Positions 1 through 8,124 of a DNA stretch of 64,000 nt are shown here, piece after piece. The notes beneath the pieces were generated by a model, which was not told the origin of the DNA, ran no database searches, and saw only the letters and a list, made by a program, of their open reading frames with translations. Every line of letters starts with the position of its first letter. Position 1 is the first letter of the stretch. The stretch comes from Armatimonadota bacterium. Lineage in GTDB: Bacteria; Armatimonadota; Fimbriimonadia; Fimbriimonadales; Fimbriimonadaceae. The stretch covers positions 57,179-121,178 of the forward strand of contig JACRPN010000008.1 of the NCBI GenBank assembly GCA_016223145.1, read 5' to 3'. A program made the translations under genes and the position numbers.

Positions 1-784
1 CGGCCTTCAGGATCTGGCTAGGATCGCTCTTGCCAATCAAGTTGACGACTTCCACTTGCTCCCGGAAACGCGCCACGTCGAGCAGGCTGAGATTCTTTAA
101 GATGGGTCGCCATGAGGCCGACTCCAACACCCGCATATCTGCGTCCACGCCTCTTTCTTTTAGGCTCAAAAACGCGTCTCCCGCCCGGTGGCCCTTCGCT
201 TCCGTCCCCGCCAGAACGAGCCATCGCAGCCCAGGGTTCGCAATCATGTTGAGCACGACCTTCTCGATGCCAATGTTCTCGGTGTCGCACCGGCCCGCGA
301 TCGCGACTCCCGAGGCGTTCCGGCTTGCAAGCAGCGCGGGCAGTTCACGATCGGAAAGGGTGCAGACGGCCACCGAACCTTCTGCATCGCCAAGCGTGTA
401 GTCTCCGGGATAGGGCGGCCAGGGAGCTTCCTTGACAATAGACCGCCGGTCCACGGGCAGGTCTTTCTCGGAAGGCGGGCCTCCCTCGCAGCCTCCCAAC
501 TCCACGCCCTCAAAGCTCTCGGCAAGCTTGATGGTCGCATCGGCACCCCAGCACTTCTTGCACCCGATGCAATCGTAGGCAAGGGGCTCCATCCTCACCT
601 GTTGTTCGCGGATGAGCGACACGAGGTTCCCAATCTGTGTCTCCTCAGAAAGCCCGAATGCCGCTTCGGCTTGATCGAGAGCGGTCTTCATGCACCCGCA
701 CTTACGGCACTTCTTGAGCGCCATGCCGCGTTCGATTTCGGCGATGGCGGGCTGGGCGATCTTCGGGATCAAGCTATCCTTCAT
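1..784 (-). CDS. MtrA-like methyltransferase subunit A family protein, partial (C-terminus off left edge)
   Basis: The frame starts at ATG 784 and stays open to the window edge, giving at least 261 residues. Its N-terminal third has two Cys clusters, CRKCGC near residue 26 and CIGCKKC near 75. The remainder carries motifs like the A subunit of tetrahydromethanopterin S-methyltransferase: PWPPYPGDYTLGD, then GRCDTENIGIEKVV and GTEAKGHRAGDAF. In methanogens MtrA binds a corrinoid; bacterial homologues are of uncertain function. The Cys-rich front suggests a bound metal or iron-sulfur cluster. The start overlaps the end of the upstream metal-sensor gene by 11 bases, so the two are probably co-transcribed and this gene is metal-regulated. 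The family call is from motif memory only. Confidence 0.7.
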   Translation of the reverse strand, partial: MKDSLIPKIAQPAIAEIERGMALKKCRKCGCMKTALDQAEAAFGLSEETQIGNLVSLIREQQVRMEPLAYDCIGCKKCWGADATIKLAESFEGVELGGCEGGPPSEKDLPVDRRSIVKEAPWPPYPGDYTLGDAEGSVAVCTLSDRELPALLASRNASGVAIAGRCDTENIGIEKVVLNMIANPGLRWLVLAGTEAKGHRAGDAFLSLKERGVDADMRVLESASWRPILKNLSLLDVARFREQVEVVNLIGKSDPSQILKA

Positions 785-1136
785 GGTCGGCAATCAGCTT
801 CCGCCCCTCGTCGGCAAGCGAGTAGTAGACCATCTTCCCGTCGCTCCGGCGCTCTACCAGCGACAGGCTTCGAAGCAATCTCAATTGGTGTGATACAGCG
901 GAAGGTGACCGGCCCAGCACGTGCCCGATATCGCAGACGCAAAGCTCCCCATAGGCCAGCGCCAGGAGAATCTTCAGCCGCCAAGGATCGCTCAAAGCGC
1001 CATGAAGCTCGGAGCGCCGACGAACCACGGCCTCATTGGGCAGCGAGGCCCTAATCTGGTCAACCAGCTCCACATTAAAGCAAGGAACCGGGCAAGTCTC
1101 AGCAAGGGCACTCGGTCGGGGCTCAGCAATACTCAT
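774..1136 (-). CDS. ArsR/SmtB-family metal-sensing repressor (CadC-like)
   Basis: This 120-residue winged-helix repressor has the alpha-3 metal motif ELCVCD with Cys66 and Cys68. A second pair, Cys15 and Cys19, sits near the N-terminus (TCPVPC). This is the arrangement of the alpha-3N thiolate site of CadC, which binds Cd, Pb or Zn and releases DNA. The recognition helix (SPSAVSHQLRLLR) and beta-wing (DGKMVYYSLAD) are intact. It overlaps the MtrA-like gene downstream and diverges from the CmtR-type regulator at 1242. An inverted repeat TGAA-N6-TTCA lies just upstream of the start and may be its operator. Metal specificity is inferred. Confidence 0.88.
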   Translation of the reverse strand: MSIAEPRPSALAETCPVPCFNVELVDQIRASLPNEAVVRRRSELHGALSDPWRLKILLALAYGELCVCDIGHVLGRSPSAVSHQLRLLRSLSLVERRSDGKMVYYSLADEGRKLIADHEG

Positions 1137-1241
1137 ATGAACGACTCTTCAAGTGATCAAACGAGACATGCGGGCAGCGAGTTCCGAAAGTAGCTACATT
1201 CCCCAACATCTTCGTCATTCAAGGGCGGTAACATATAAAGG
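1137..1241. promoter_or_regulatory. Divergent regulatory region with candidate ArsR-family operator
   Basis: These 105 bases separate two divergent ArsR-family genes, so both promoters must lie here. An imperfect inverted repeat TGAA-N6-TTCA occupies 1138-1151, directly beside the minus-strand start codon. SmtB/CzrA-type operators have the same TGAA/TTCA half-sites around a short spacer. An AT-rich stretch (AACATATAAAGG) ends immediately before the plus-strand ATG and could hold its -10 element and ribosome site. I see no strong -35 box. Confidence 0.35.
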
Positions 1242-1592
1242 ATGGGTTATACGACAGCCCCCTCACCCGTAGAAATAGCTGCAAACCCCGCGCTTCAAGC
1301 CAAGCTGTTCCGAGGCTTTGGCGATACCTCCCGTCTTTCGATTCTCCAGACGCTGAGATTTGGCGAGCAGCCGGTTGGTGCAATCGTTCAGGCAACGGGA
1401 CTCTCCCAGCCCAACGTCTCGGCGCATCTCGCGTGCCTTCGGGATTGCGGCCTCGTCGTCGGGCGGCAGGAGGGGAGGTCCGTCTATTACTCCCTTGCCG
1501 ACGAGCGCATCGAGGACCTTTTTCTTCTGGCTCAGGACATCCTGGCGCGGATCGGCGGGCCCATTGGCGGGTGCCCGAGGTACGAAAAGTGA
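1242..1592 (+). CDS. cmtR: CmtR-type Cd(II)/Pb(II)-sensing ArsR-family repressor
   Basis: This 116-residue ArsR-family winged-helix protein has the recognition helix HLACLRDCGLV, with Cys65 and Cys69 four residues apart, and a C-terminal Cys111 (GGCPRYEK). Mycobacterial CmtR senses Cd and Pb through exactly such a set (Cys57, Cys61, Cys102), and the wing EGRSVYYSLAD also matches. The stop codon overlaps the GTG start of the FTR1-family permease, so the regulator leads an operon that probably runs on to the CadA ATPase. It differs from the neighbouring divergent repressor in its metal site, so the locus appears to have two different sensors. Confidence 0.88.
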   Translation: MGYTTAPSPVEIAANPALQAKLFRGFGDTSRLSILQTLRFGEQPVGAIVQATGLSQPNVSAHLACLRDCGLVVGRQEGRSVYYSLADERIEDLFLLAQDILARIGGPIGGCPRYEK

Positions 1593-2599
1593 GCGCTACC
1601 TCGCTCGAAGCCGCTGTTCTCAGCCGGACCGCCAGGTTCACCTTTTGGAAATGGCTTTGGATCGGACTCGGCCTTGCATTGGTCGTCGGCATTCTGATTT
1701 GGCAGGCAATCGGCATGAGCGGCACGCCTGACCCAACCGCGCATGGGATAAGCCGAACATCGGCGGTCATGGGCAGCGCGATCCTGGTCTTCCGCGAGGG
1801 ACTTGAGGCGATCTTGGTCCTTGCTGCTGTGACGGCGGGCCTCGCCCGCTATCGGCAGGGCTACTGGCCGCCCGTTCTGGCAGGGATCGGCGCGGCGCTC
1901 GCAGCAAGCATCGCCACTTGGTTTATCGCCATCGCCCTCATTGGCTCGGTCAACGCCTCGGAACTCGCAATTCAGGCGGGAACGGGCCTGCTTGCCATCG
2001 TCGTGCTGCTGGTCGTGATGAACTGGTTCTTCCACAAGCTCTATTGGACCGGCTGGATCTGCCATCACTGCAAGCGACGGGACCGCATCTTCGAGGAGCC
2101 GGGCGCTACCGCCTCACGCGTCTACTTGGGGCTCGCGTTGCTGGGCTTCACGGCGATCTACCGCGAGGGCTTTGAGATCGTGCTTTTCCTGCAAGACTTG
2201 CGGCTCAAGGCAGGCAGCGGCGTCGTCATGAACGGCGTCGGTTTCGGCTTGGTGCTGACTTCCGTGGTCGCCGCGCTCACCTTCACCGCGCACCGCCGCA
2301 TGCCCTACAAGAAGATGCTGGTCTGGACTGGGATTCTGCTGGCGGGCGTGCTGATCGTGATGGTCGGAGAGAGCGCCCAGGAGATGCAGCTTGCCGGATG
2401 GCTCCCGACGCATCCGCTACCGCTTCCGATCCCGGACTGGATGGGAGTGTGGTTCGCGACGTTCCCCAACATCGAGGGCCTGGCCTCGCAGCTTCTCGCG
2501 GCCCTGCTCGTTGTGGGCTCATTCCTCTGGGTGCGGAGCAAGGTGCCGCGCACCAAGTCCGGCGAGCTCGTCACGGCCAAGTGCGAGGTGAGCCCTTGA
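1589..2599 (+). CDS. FTR1-family high-affinity metal permease (PbrT-like)
   Basis: This is a 336-residue polytopic membrane protein. The GTG at 1589 overlaps the cmtR stop and was preferred over upstream in-frame starts lying inside cmtR. Two REGxE motifs characteristic of the FTR1/EfeU family are present: REGLE near residue 69 and REGFE near residue 192. In FTR1 these glutamates carry iron across the membrane. A cytosolic loop holds WICHHCKRRD, a possible Cys/His metal site. The context of a CmtR sensor and a CadA ATPase is unlike iron uptake and resembles lead-resistance operons that encode the FTR1-family importer PbrT. Lead or cadmium as substrate is inference. Confidence 0.85.
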   Translation: MSATSLEAAVLSRTARFTFWKWLWIGLGLALVVGILIWQAIGMSGTPDPTAHGISRTSAVMGSAILVFREGLEAILVLAAVTAGLARYRQGYWPPVLAGIGAALAASIATWFIAIALIGSVNASELAIQAGTGLLAIVVLLVVMNWFFHKLYWTGWICHHCKRRDRIFEEPGATASRVYLGLALLGFTAIYREGFEIVLFLQDLRLKAGSGVVMNGVGFGLVLTSVVAALTFTAHRRMPYKKMLVWTGILLAGVLIVMVGESAQEMQLAGWLPTHPLPLPIPDWMGVWFATFPNIEGLASQLLAALLVVGSFLWVRSKVPRTKSGELVTAKCEVSP

Positions 2600-2610
2600 G
2601 TCAGATTCTC

Positions 2611-2790
2611 ATGAGCCTTTGGCGTGCCTTTCGGAGGCTGCTCGTCTTGCCCAGCCTGCTGAGTGCCCAGTGCTGCCGCCAGGAACACGTGCGCTCCAAA
2701 GAACAGAAGCTGGAGGGGGCTGGCATATCCGCACCAAAGGAGAGAGCGTATCGCAACACTCTTGCCCCTGGAAATTCGCGCTTCGCGTAA
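2611..2790 (+). CDS. Possible small protein between permease and ATPase genes
   Basis: A 59-codon reading frame begins at ATG 2611, 12 bases after the permease gene. It has a basic, hydrophobic N-terminus (RRLLVLPSLLSAQCC) that could be a short signal or anchor, then a polar tail. There is no clear ribosome site and I recognise no family. It may be chance coding in the 230-base gap before the ATPase gene. Confidence 0.2.
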   Translation: MSLWRAFRRLLVLPSLLSAQCCRQEHVRSKEQKLEGAGISAPKERAYRNTLAPGNSRFA

Positions 2791-2832
2791 GCTCGTTCCT
2801 TCGCGCTCTTACTAGGAAGAGACCCAGTCGTC

Positions 2833-4932
2833 ATGCCGGAAAGCACCTTCACTATCGAAGCCATGGATTGCCCCACCGAGGAGCAGATCATCCGCAACTG
2901 CTTCAAGGTCGTGAAGGAGGTCGAGAACCTGGAGTTCGACCTGATGAGCCGCAAGCTCACGGTCCGACACTGCTTCGCCGACGACAAGCCGCTTCTGAAA
3001 GCTCTGAAGTCCGTCGGGATGGAACCCAAGGCAAAAGGGGCCGACAAGCAAGAGCATGGTCCCGCCGTGCCCGTGAAAGAGCGCTGGCTCATGGGAATCT
3101 CGGGAGCCCTGGCCTTTGGGGCGGAAATCGCCTCATGGGTCACGGGCAAGGAAACGTCCTCGCCGGTGATTGCCGCCGCCGTCCTCTCAATCGTTCTTGG
3201 CGGGCGGACCACGATTCGGAAGGGCATCGTCTCCCTCAAGACCTTCACCCTGAACATCAACTTCCTCATGACCCTCGCCATCATTGGCGCGGTCTCGATA
3301 GGCGAATGGCCCGAGGCGGCAATGGTCACGTTTCTCTTCGGGGTCGCGGAGATGACCGAGGCTTTCTCGCTCGATAGGGCCCGCCATGCGATCCGGTCCC
3401 TCATGGAGCTTTCGCCCGAGCTTGCATGGGTGAAATCGGGTTCCGAATGGAAAGAGGTCCAAGCCTCGGAAGTTCAGGTCGGTCAAGTAGTGCGGGTTCG
3501 CCCCGGAGAGCGCATACCCCTCGACGGTCTCGTAGTTTCAGGCTCCTCGACCGTCAATGAAGCGCCGATCACCGGCGAAAGCATGCCGGTCTCCAAGTCG
3601 GAAGGCGCGAAGGTCTTTGCCGGAACCGTAAACGAGAAGGGATCGTTCGAATTCGAGGTAAGCGCCAACACGGACCAGACGACGCTCGCCCGGATTATCC
3701 GAGCCGTCCAACAAGCCCAAGGCCAAAAGGCGCCAACCCAACGGTTCGTCGACCAGTTTGCCAAGGTCTACACGCCGACGGTGGTGGTTCTGGCGATCCT
3801 CGTCGCCGCCTTGCCGTCCCTGCTGTTTTCTCAGCCCTTTGTTCCTTGGCTTTACAAGTCACTTGTGCTCTTGGTGATCGCCTGCCCTTGCGCGCTCGTC
3901 ATTTCGACCCCGGTCACGGTCGTCAGCGCCTTGGCTTCGGCAGCTCGTCGAGGCATTCTGGTCAAGGGCGGGATCTACATGGAAGAGGGACGAAAGCTCA
4001 CGACCATTGCGCTTGACAAGACCGGAACCATCACGTTCGGAAAGCCCAAAGTGACGGACATCGAGCCGCTGAATTCGGTTCCGAAGGACGAAGTGCTCCG
4101 GATTGCAGCAAGCCTAGAAGCTCTCTCTGAACACCCCGTTGCGTCGGCGATCATAGCGGCTTTCGAGGCAGAGCCCGCCAGAGTGGAGGGCTTCGATTCG
4201 ATCACGGGGCGGGGCGTCAAAGGCACTGTAGGGGGCAAGATGTACTTCCTCGGCAACCACCGGCTCGCACATGAAGAGAACTACTGCAGTCCCGAGGTCG
4301 AGGCGAAGCTCGAACGCCTCGAAGAGCAGGGCAAAACGGTCGTGATTCTCGGGGATAGCGACCGCGCCCTTGGAGTCCTGGCTGTGGCAGACACCGAACG
4401 GGAGACGAGCATTGAGGCGATCCGGGAGCTTCACCGGCTCGGGGTCAAGACCCTGATGCTGACCGGGGACAACTCTCGCACCGCGAAGGCAATCGCGGCG
4501 CAAGTCGGGATCGACGACGCACGTGGAGACCTCTTGCCGGAGGACAAGCTCCGCATCATCGAGGAGCTAGCGAAAGAGGGCCGGCACGTCGGCATGGTTG
4601 GCGACGGCATCAACGATGCACCGGCCCTGGCCAAGGCGAACATCGGCTTCGCGATGGGCGCTGCGGGAACCGATACTGCGATCGAGACCGCCGACGTGGC
4701 GCTCATGCACGACGACCTTCGCAAGGTCCCCGAATTCATCCGCTTGAGCCGCAAGGCAAGCCGCGTCCTGCGGCAGAACATCGCGATCGCGCTTGGGATC
4801 AAGGTTGTGTTCTTTGGCTTGGCGTTCTTTGGAGTCGCGACGCTTTGGATGGCGGTCTTCGCCGACATGGGCGCGAGCCTGATCGTGGTCGGCAACGGGC
4901 TAAGGCTCCTTCGGACTCCGAATGGCAGCTGA
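2833..4932 (+). CDS. cadA: CadA/ZntA-type heavy-metal P1B ATPase
   Basis: This 699-residue P-type ATPase should export Zn, Cd or Pb. An N-terminal HMA-like domain carries MDCPTEE (Cys13), the single-Cys variant common in Zn/Cd pumps, instead of CxxC. The intramembrane metal site CPC is near residues 351-353, the phosphorylation motif DKTGT near 395, and the hinge GDGINDAP near 589-596. The actuator loop is TGES. The gene follows the CmtR regulator and FTR1-family permease on the same strand, so Cd/Pb induction is likely. CPC with the HMA variant points to class P1B-2, not a copper pump. Confidence 0.93.
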   Translation: MPESTFTIEAMDCPTEEQIIRNCFKVVKEVENLEFDLMSRKLTVRHCFADDKPLLKALKSVGMEPKAKGADKQEHGPAVPVKERWLMGISGALAFGAEIASWVTGKETSSPVIAAAVLSIVLGGRTTIRKGIVSLKTFTLNINFLMTLAIIGAVSIGEWPEAAMVTFLFGVAEMTEAFSLDRARHAIRSLMELSPELAWVKSGSEWKEVQASEVQVGQVVRVRPGERIPLDGLVVSGSSTVNEAPITGESMPVSKSEGAKVFAGTVNEKGSFEFEVSANTDQTTLARIIRAVQQAQGQKAPTQRFVDQFAKVYTPTVVVLAILVAALPSLLFSQPFVPWLYKSLVLLVIACPCALVISTPVTVVSALASAARRGILVKGGIYMEEGRKLTTIALDKTGTITFGKPKVTDIEPLNSVPKDEVLRIAASLEALSEHPVASAIIAAFEAEPARVEGFDSITGRGVKGTVGGKMYFLGNHRLAHEENYCSPEVEAKLERLEEQGKTVVILGDSDRALGVLAVADTERETSIEAIRELHRLGVKTLMLTGDNSRTAKAIAAQVGIDDARGDLLPEDKLRIIEELAKEGRHVGMVGDGINDAPALAKANIGFAMGAAGTDTAIETADVALMHDDLRKVPEFIRLSRKASRVLRQNIAIALGIKVVFFGLAFFGVATLWMAVFADMGASLIVVGNGLRLLRTPNGS

Positions 4933-5321
4933 ACCCATCAGATCATCGTGAAACCTCTGCTTGAGGTCCAAATCCGTAGCAGTCACTACGAGGATCAAGC
5001 CTAGTTCGAAGATCATGATCGGGTGCGAGAAAGTCGTGGCTCGAAAGTTAATCGGCTTCACCTGCAAGAGTGACGCTGAGGCGGCCGGACTCGGCGAGCA
5101 CGGGGTTGCTGTGCGCCCGGATCACGGCCCATCCTGCACGAAGAAGAAGTCCTCCCCGATAGTCGGCGTCTTCACTTCAGTGCGACGCAGCGCTCGGTCC
5201 TGCGCTGCCGGTCGGCGCGAAGGCCATGCGGATACCCATCGAGCTGCAGCTGTATCGGCCCCTGGCCTTCTCGGCGCAATACTCCGGAACCAACTCGCTT
5301 CCGGAGTGTTGCGGAGGACGC
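4933..5321. other. Intergenic region between convergent genes
   Basis: These 389 bases separate the plus-strand ATPase gene from the minus-strand lipoprotein gene. An open frame from 4961 on the plus strand is Arg/Ser-rich with no recognisable domain, and I take it as chance. The only clear structure is the long hairpin at 5275-5313. Confidence 0.5.
5275..5313. terminator. Strong hairpin between convergent genes, probable bidirectional terminator
   Basis: The arms at 5275-5289 and 5299-5313 form a 15-base-pair stem with one G-T wobble and a 9-base loop. It sits just past the stop of the minus-strand lipoprotein gene and downstream of cadA. Neither side has a proper T-tract, so termination would depend on stem strength or Rho. 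Confidence 0.5.
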
Positions 5322-6440
5322 CTACCTCCCGATCATCACCCGCCGGGCGGTGAGGACGCCCGTGCCGGGATCATAGACACCCGAAACCATCACGAACGCG
5401 CCCTGCGCCAGGTCCGCAAAAGCCGCATTGCCGCCCATCATGCCGCCGCCCATGCCTCCCGTTCGGAAGACCGTGTTCGCGTCCGTCTGAACCGTCAGGG
5501 AAGTGCCGCCCGGCTGGAAGTGCTCGGTCCAGGCGGGGGTCATCGTGAAGCGCAGCGCGCCCGCGTCGATCGCATCAACCGATCCCTGCGCCCCGGCGTG
5601 ATCGTACTGGCCGCCCTGGGCGGTCTCGATCCGGACGATGTTGGCGGTGAGGGTCATGGCGGCGGGGTCCATCGCGCCCTGGACCTCGACGCGCTGGCCG
5701 TTGGCGAGGGTCGCACCCGCGCCGTTCTCGCCGAAGATCTCTGTGGAGGCATCGAGGAGGACCCTGACGCCCCGCATCGGGCCCATCATCATGCCGCCGC
5801 CCATGGTGAGGTCGAAGCTGACGCCGGGCACGAGGTTGGCGACCGTGCCTTCGAGGTCGCCTCGTCGCTGCATCATGCCGAAGCGCCCTGAGTCCATGGG
5901 GAGGACCGACATGCGGACCTTGCCGCCCATCATCTGGAAGCCGGCCAGGTCGAAATCAATGGCCATGTTGGCCATCTGGCCCATGCCGACGGAGAGGGGC
6001 ATGTTCATGGTGAAGGTGAATTTTCCGCCGAAAGCCGTGCCGCCGGTGGGATCGACGGGGACATCGCTGGGCACGTTGCCGACTTTGGTGACGAGATGGA
6101 ACTGGTCGCCGATGGTGACTCTCGCCTTGGTGTATTGGCCCGAAGCCATGCTCATCGCGCCCATGAACTGCGCGGTGTTCGAGAGCGTGCAGAGGTTCAT
6201 CGGCGTGCCGCTCGTGCTGTCGAAGACGGTTTGATAGTCGGTTCCGTCGGCGGACGCCTCGACCCGGTAGAGGGTCATCCATACTTGGTTGTAGTCGCCT
6301 CCGAAATCGTCGCCGATGAAGACGCCGACGGTTCCTCCCCCGCCGATTCCGCCGCCGCCGCAGCCGGCGATCAGTGCGCCGAAGGCAAATAGGGCAGCCG
6401 CCAGTATGAGCAGTCCGCGAGCGATTGAATTCAGTTTCAT
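5322..6440 (-). CDS. Met/Gly-rich lipoprotein with DUF4382- and DUF5666-like domains
   Basis: This 372-residue predicted lipoprotein starts at ATG 6440, chosen because it leaves a compact signal peptide with lipobox LIAGC (Cys27). The next stretch (VGVFIGDDFGGDYNQVWMTL) resembles DUF4382. The C-terminal half has repeated beta motifs of the type VEVQGAMDPAAMTLTANIV, as in DUF5666. Runs of Met and Gly (MGGGMMMGPM, GGMGGGMMGG) could bind Cu(I) through thioethers, fitting the metal-resistance surroundings. It is convergent with cadA. No enzymatic motif is visible, so a surface or periplasmic metal-binding role is inference. Confidence 0.72.
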   Translation of the reverse strand: MKLNSIARGLLILAAALFAFGALIAGCGGGGIGGGGTVGVFIGDDFGGDYNQVWMTLYRVEASADGTDYQTVFDSTSGTPMNLCTLSNTAQFMGAMSMASGQYTKARVTIGDQFHLVTKVGNVPSDVPVDPTGGTAFGGKFTFTMNMPLSVGMGQMANMAIDFDLAGFQMMGGKVRMSVLPMDSGRFGMMQRRGDLEGTVANLVPGVSFDLTMGGGMMMGPMRGVRVLLDASTEIFGENGAGATLANGQRVEVQGAMDPAAMTLTANIVRIETAQGGQYDHAGAQGSVDAIDAGALRFTMTPAWTEHFQPGGTSLTVQTDANTVFRTGGMGGGMMGGNAAFADLAQGAFVMVSGVYDPGTGVLTARRVMIGR

Positions 6441-6763
6441 TTCGAGCACCTAGATAAAGTCTACGAAAGGCGAAGAGTGATCGTGGGCTTCGCCTCACGC
6501 TGTGCTTCGAGTGTTTCATGAACGAGGAACACCGTTGTATGCGCGGGATCATAGGGAGCGCACTTATTGGAGCTTCCAGTCAGGCCCATCATCCAGAATC
6601 CTGGGTCCAGATGCGCAGGAAGATGCTTGGCGACGTATGTGGTGGCGCGTCGGCGGTCTTTGCGATTGTGAAGTCATTCTATACCTTACAGAAAAGTACA
6701 TGATAGGAATCATGGAACTTGTATCATAATAGGATCGTTACGTGACATAGAGGCTGCAAGGCA
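6441..6763. promoter_or_regulatory. Divergent intergenic region with AT-rich inverted repeat
   Basis: These 323 bases lie between the minus-strand lipoprotein gene and the plus-strand Cys-rich protein. The right half is unusually AT-rich for this window. It contains an inverted repeat ATGATA (6700-6705) and TATCAT (6722-6727), spaced 16 bases, about 40 bases before the downstream start codon. This could be an operator or part of a promoter. Short frames here lack recognisable features. Confidence 0.3.
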
Positions 6764-7192
6764 TTGAAGCCAACATCACTGAAGCTACCGTTCGCTTTGC
6801 TAGTGGCACTGGCGCTGCTTGCGCCGGTGTTTGTGGGCAAGGCTTGCGGAGTTTGCGCGGTCCCGATGCAGGGAAATGCATCGCACCGTGCCGAGCTTCA
6901 GGCCCTCAAATCGGATTGTGATCAGACCGATCTGATGCATGGGAAATCCTGCTGCGGCAAAGGCGCAAAGTGCCAGTGTTCAGTGCGGCCGGCCCCGAAT
7001 TCAGTCCCGCTTACGGCAGCCGCAACGGCTTCCATTCCCAATGGGATCTCGATTGCCGCGCTCCCCCAGCCCCTCGAGCTTCCCCAGCAAGCCCTACCGA
7101 CGACGCAGTCCGTTGTCCATTCGTCGGATTCAAGTCCGCCTCACGACTTAGGCCATGTTCCCGATCTTGGCCGTGCACCTCCGGCTGTCTGA
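6764..7192 (+). CDS. Small Cys-rich exported protein, metal-locus paralogue 1
   Basis: This 142-residue protein begins at TTG 6764 with a signal peptide (LPFALLVALALLAPVFVGKA). The mature N-terminus is Cys-rich (CGVC, then CCGKGAKCQC around residue 65-72), followed by a Pro/Ser-rich tail ending PDLGRAPPAV. A second protein with the same plan is at 15192: TTG-AAG start, signal peptide, Cys cluster, Pro-rich tail ending in RAPP. Short exported Cys/His-rich proteins with an arginine-proline terminus are common beside copper efflux genes. A periplasmic copper-binding or sensing role is inferred. Confidence 0.6.
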   Translation: MKPTSLKLPFALLVALALLAPVFVGKACGVCAVPMQGNASHRAELQALKSDCDQTDLMHGKSCCGKGAKCQCSVRPAPNSVPLTAAATASIPNGISIAALPQPLELPQQALPTTQSVVHSSDSSPPHDLGHVPDLGRAPPAV

Positions 7193-7263
7193 GAACCGCC
7201 ACTTGAGCCTTTAGCTCGCGTGTGCCCTCAACGTTCTCACCCCAAGACATCCCGGAGGTCATC

Positions 7264-8124
7264 ATGTTTCAAAGACTTCGCGACGCATGGTCCAATCTGT
7301 GCAACCTACAAAAGCTGTTCTATGGAAGTCCCGCGTTCCGCGCCGTTGGCAACAGCGTCGCCGGGTACCTCACTCGCCCCTCGCCATCAGCTTGGGAGCT
7401 GTTTTACAAGGAAGATGAACAACCTTCCTCAAATGGTAGCGTGTCGACGCTTGGCCATCAGCCTAGTGCCCAAAGTTGGACACGGCTTCACTTTCATCGG
7501 GACCTGCCTTCCCACGACGGCGATTTCGAACCGCTAACAAGCCGAGCCGAGCCGATCTACTCCCACCGGATTGGGGTGTTGGGCTCCACCGCCACAGAAT
7601 TCAGTCCATCGGTGGCGGACGCTTGTTTCCGGCTTGGCAAGGCCGTTGCAAGGTCCGAGGCCTGCCTGCTGACTGGCGCATGCCCGGGGCTACCCCATCT
7701 TGTGGTTCTTGGCGCCAAAGCGGAAGGCGGCCACGTCATCGGCATTTCCCCCGCGACCAGGCTCCGGGAACACGCCGGAAAGTACGAGTCGCCGTTTAAG
7801 GAATACGACGCCATGGTCTACACGGGCCTTGGCGTCTCCGGCAGCGAGCTGATCACTATTCGCAGCAGCGACATCGTGATTCTCGTCGGCGGCCGCTCGG
7901 ACACACCCAACGAGTTCGCGGCCGCATATCAAGAAGGCAAGCTCATCGGAGTGCTGATGGGGGTGGACGGTCACACCGCATCGCTTCCCAAGCTGGAACC
8001 TCATCTCGACAAGACCACAGGCGCGCACGTGCTCTACGACGGCGTGCCTGAGCGGCTGGTCGAGCGACTCATCGCGCAAAGGGAGATTGGTGAGTCTCTC
8101 TTCGTGTCTTCACCCAGGAAGTGA
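7264..8124 (+). CDS. SLOG/LOG-like Rossmann-fold nucleotide-binding protein
   Basis: The protein has 286 residues; the ATG at 7264 follows a GGAGG site. After about 100 unassigned residues comes a Rossmann-like domain of the SLOG superfamily: IGVLGST, then LLTGACPGLPHLVVLGAKAEGG, then DIVILVGGRSDTPNEFAAAYQEGKLIGVL. LOG proteins and their relatives bind nucleotides or sugar-nucleotide ligands and some cleave nucleotides. The PGGxGTxxE motif of LOG phosphoribohydrolases appears only as the looser GGRSDTPNEF, so ligand binding without that activity is possible. Its place in a metal-resistance cluster is unexplained. Confidence 0.7.
   Translation: MFQRLRDAWSNLCNLQKLFYGSPAFRAVGNSVAGYLTRPSPSAWELFYKEDEQPSSNGSVSTLGHQPSAQSWTRLHFHRDLPSHDGDFEPLTSRAEPIYSHRIGVLGSTATEFSPSVADACFRLGKAVARSEACLLTGACPGLPHLVVLGAKAEGGHVIGISPATRLREHAGKYESPFKEYDAMVYTGLGVSGSELITIRSSDIVILVGGRSDTPNEFAAAYQEGKLIGVLMGVDGHTASLPKLEPHLDKTTGAHVLYDGVPERLVERLIAQREIGESLFVSSPRK

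Noticed and set aside
188-1054. Long plus-strand open frame (288 codons)
   Set aside because: It lies antisense to the MtrA-like and ArsR genes, whose motifs are convincing; its own sequence is Arg/Pro-rich with no domain.
4961-5353. Plus-strand frame after cadA
   Set aside because: Ser/Arg-rich, no ribosome site, and it runs through the hairpin into the convergent gene.
6502-6729. Short plus-strand frames upstream of the Cys-rich gene
   Set aside because: They overlap the AT-rich promoter-like segment and have no signal peptide, Cys cluster or ribosome site.
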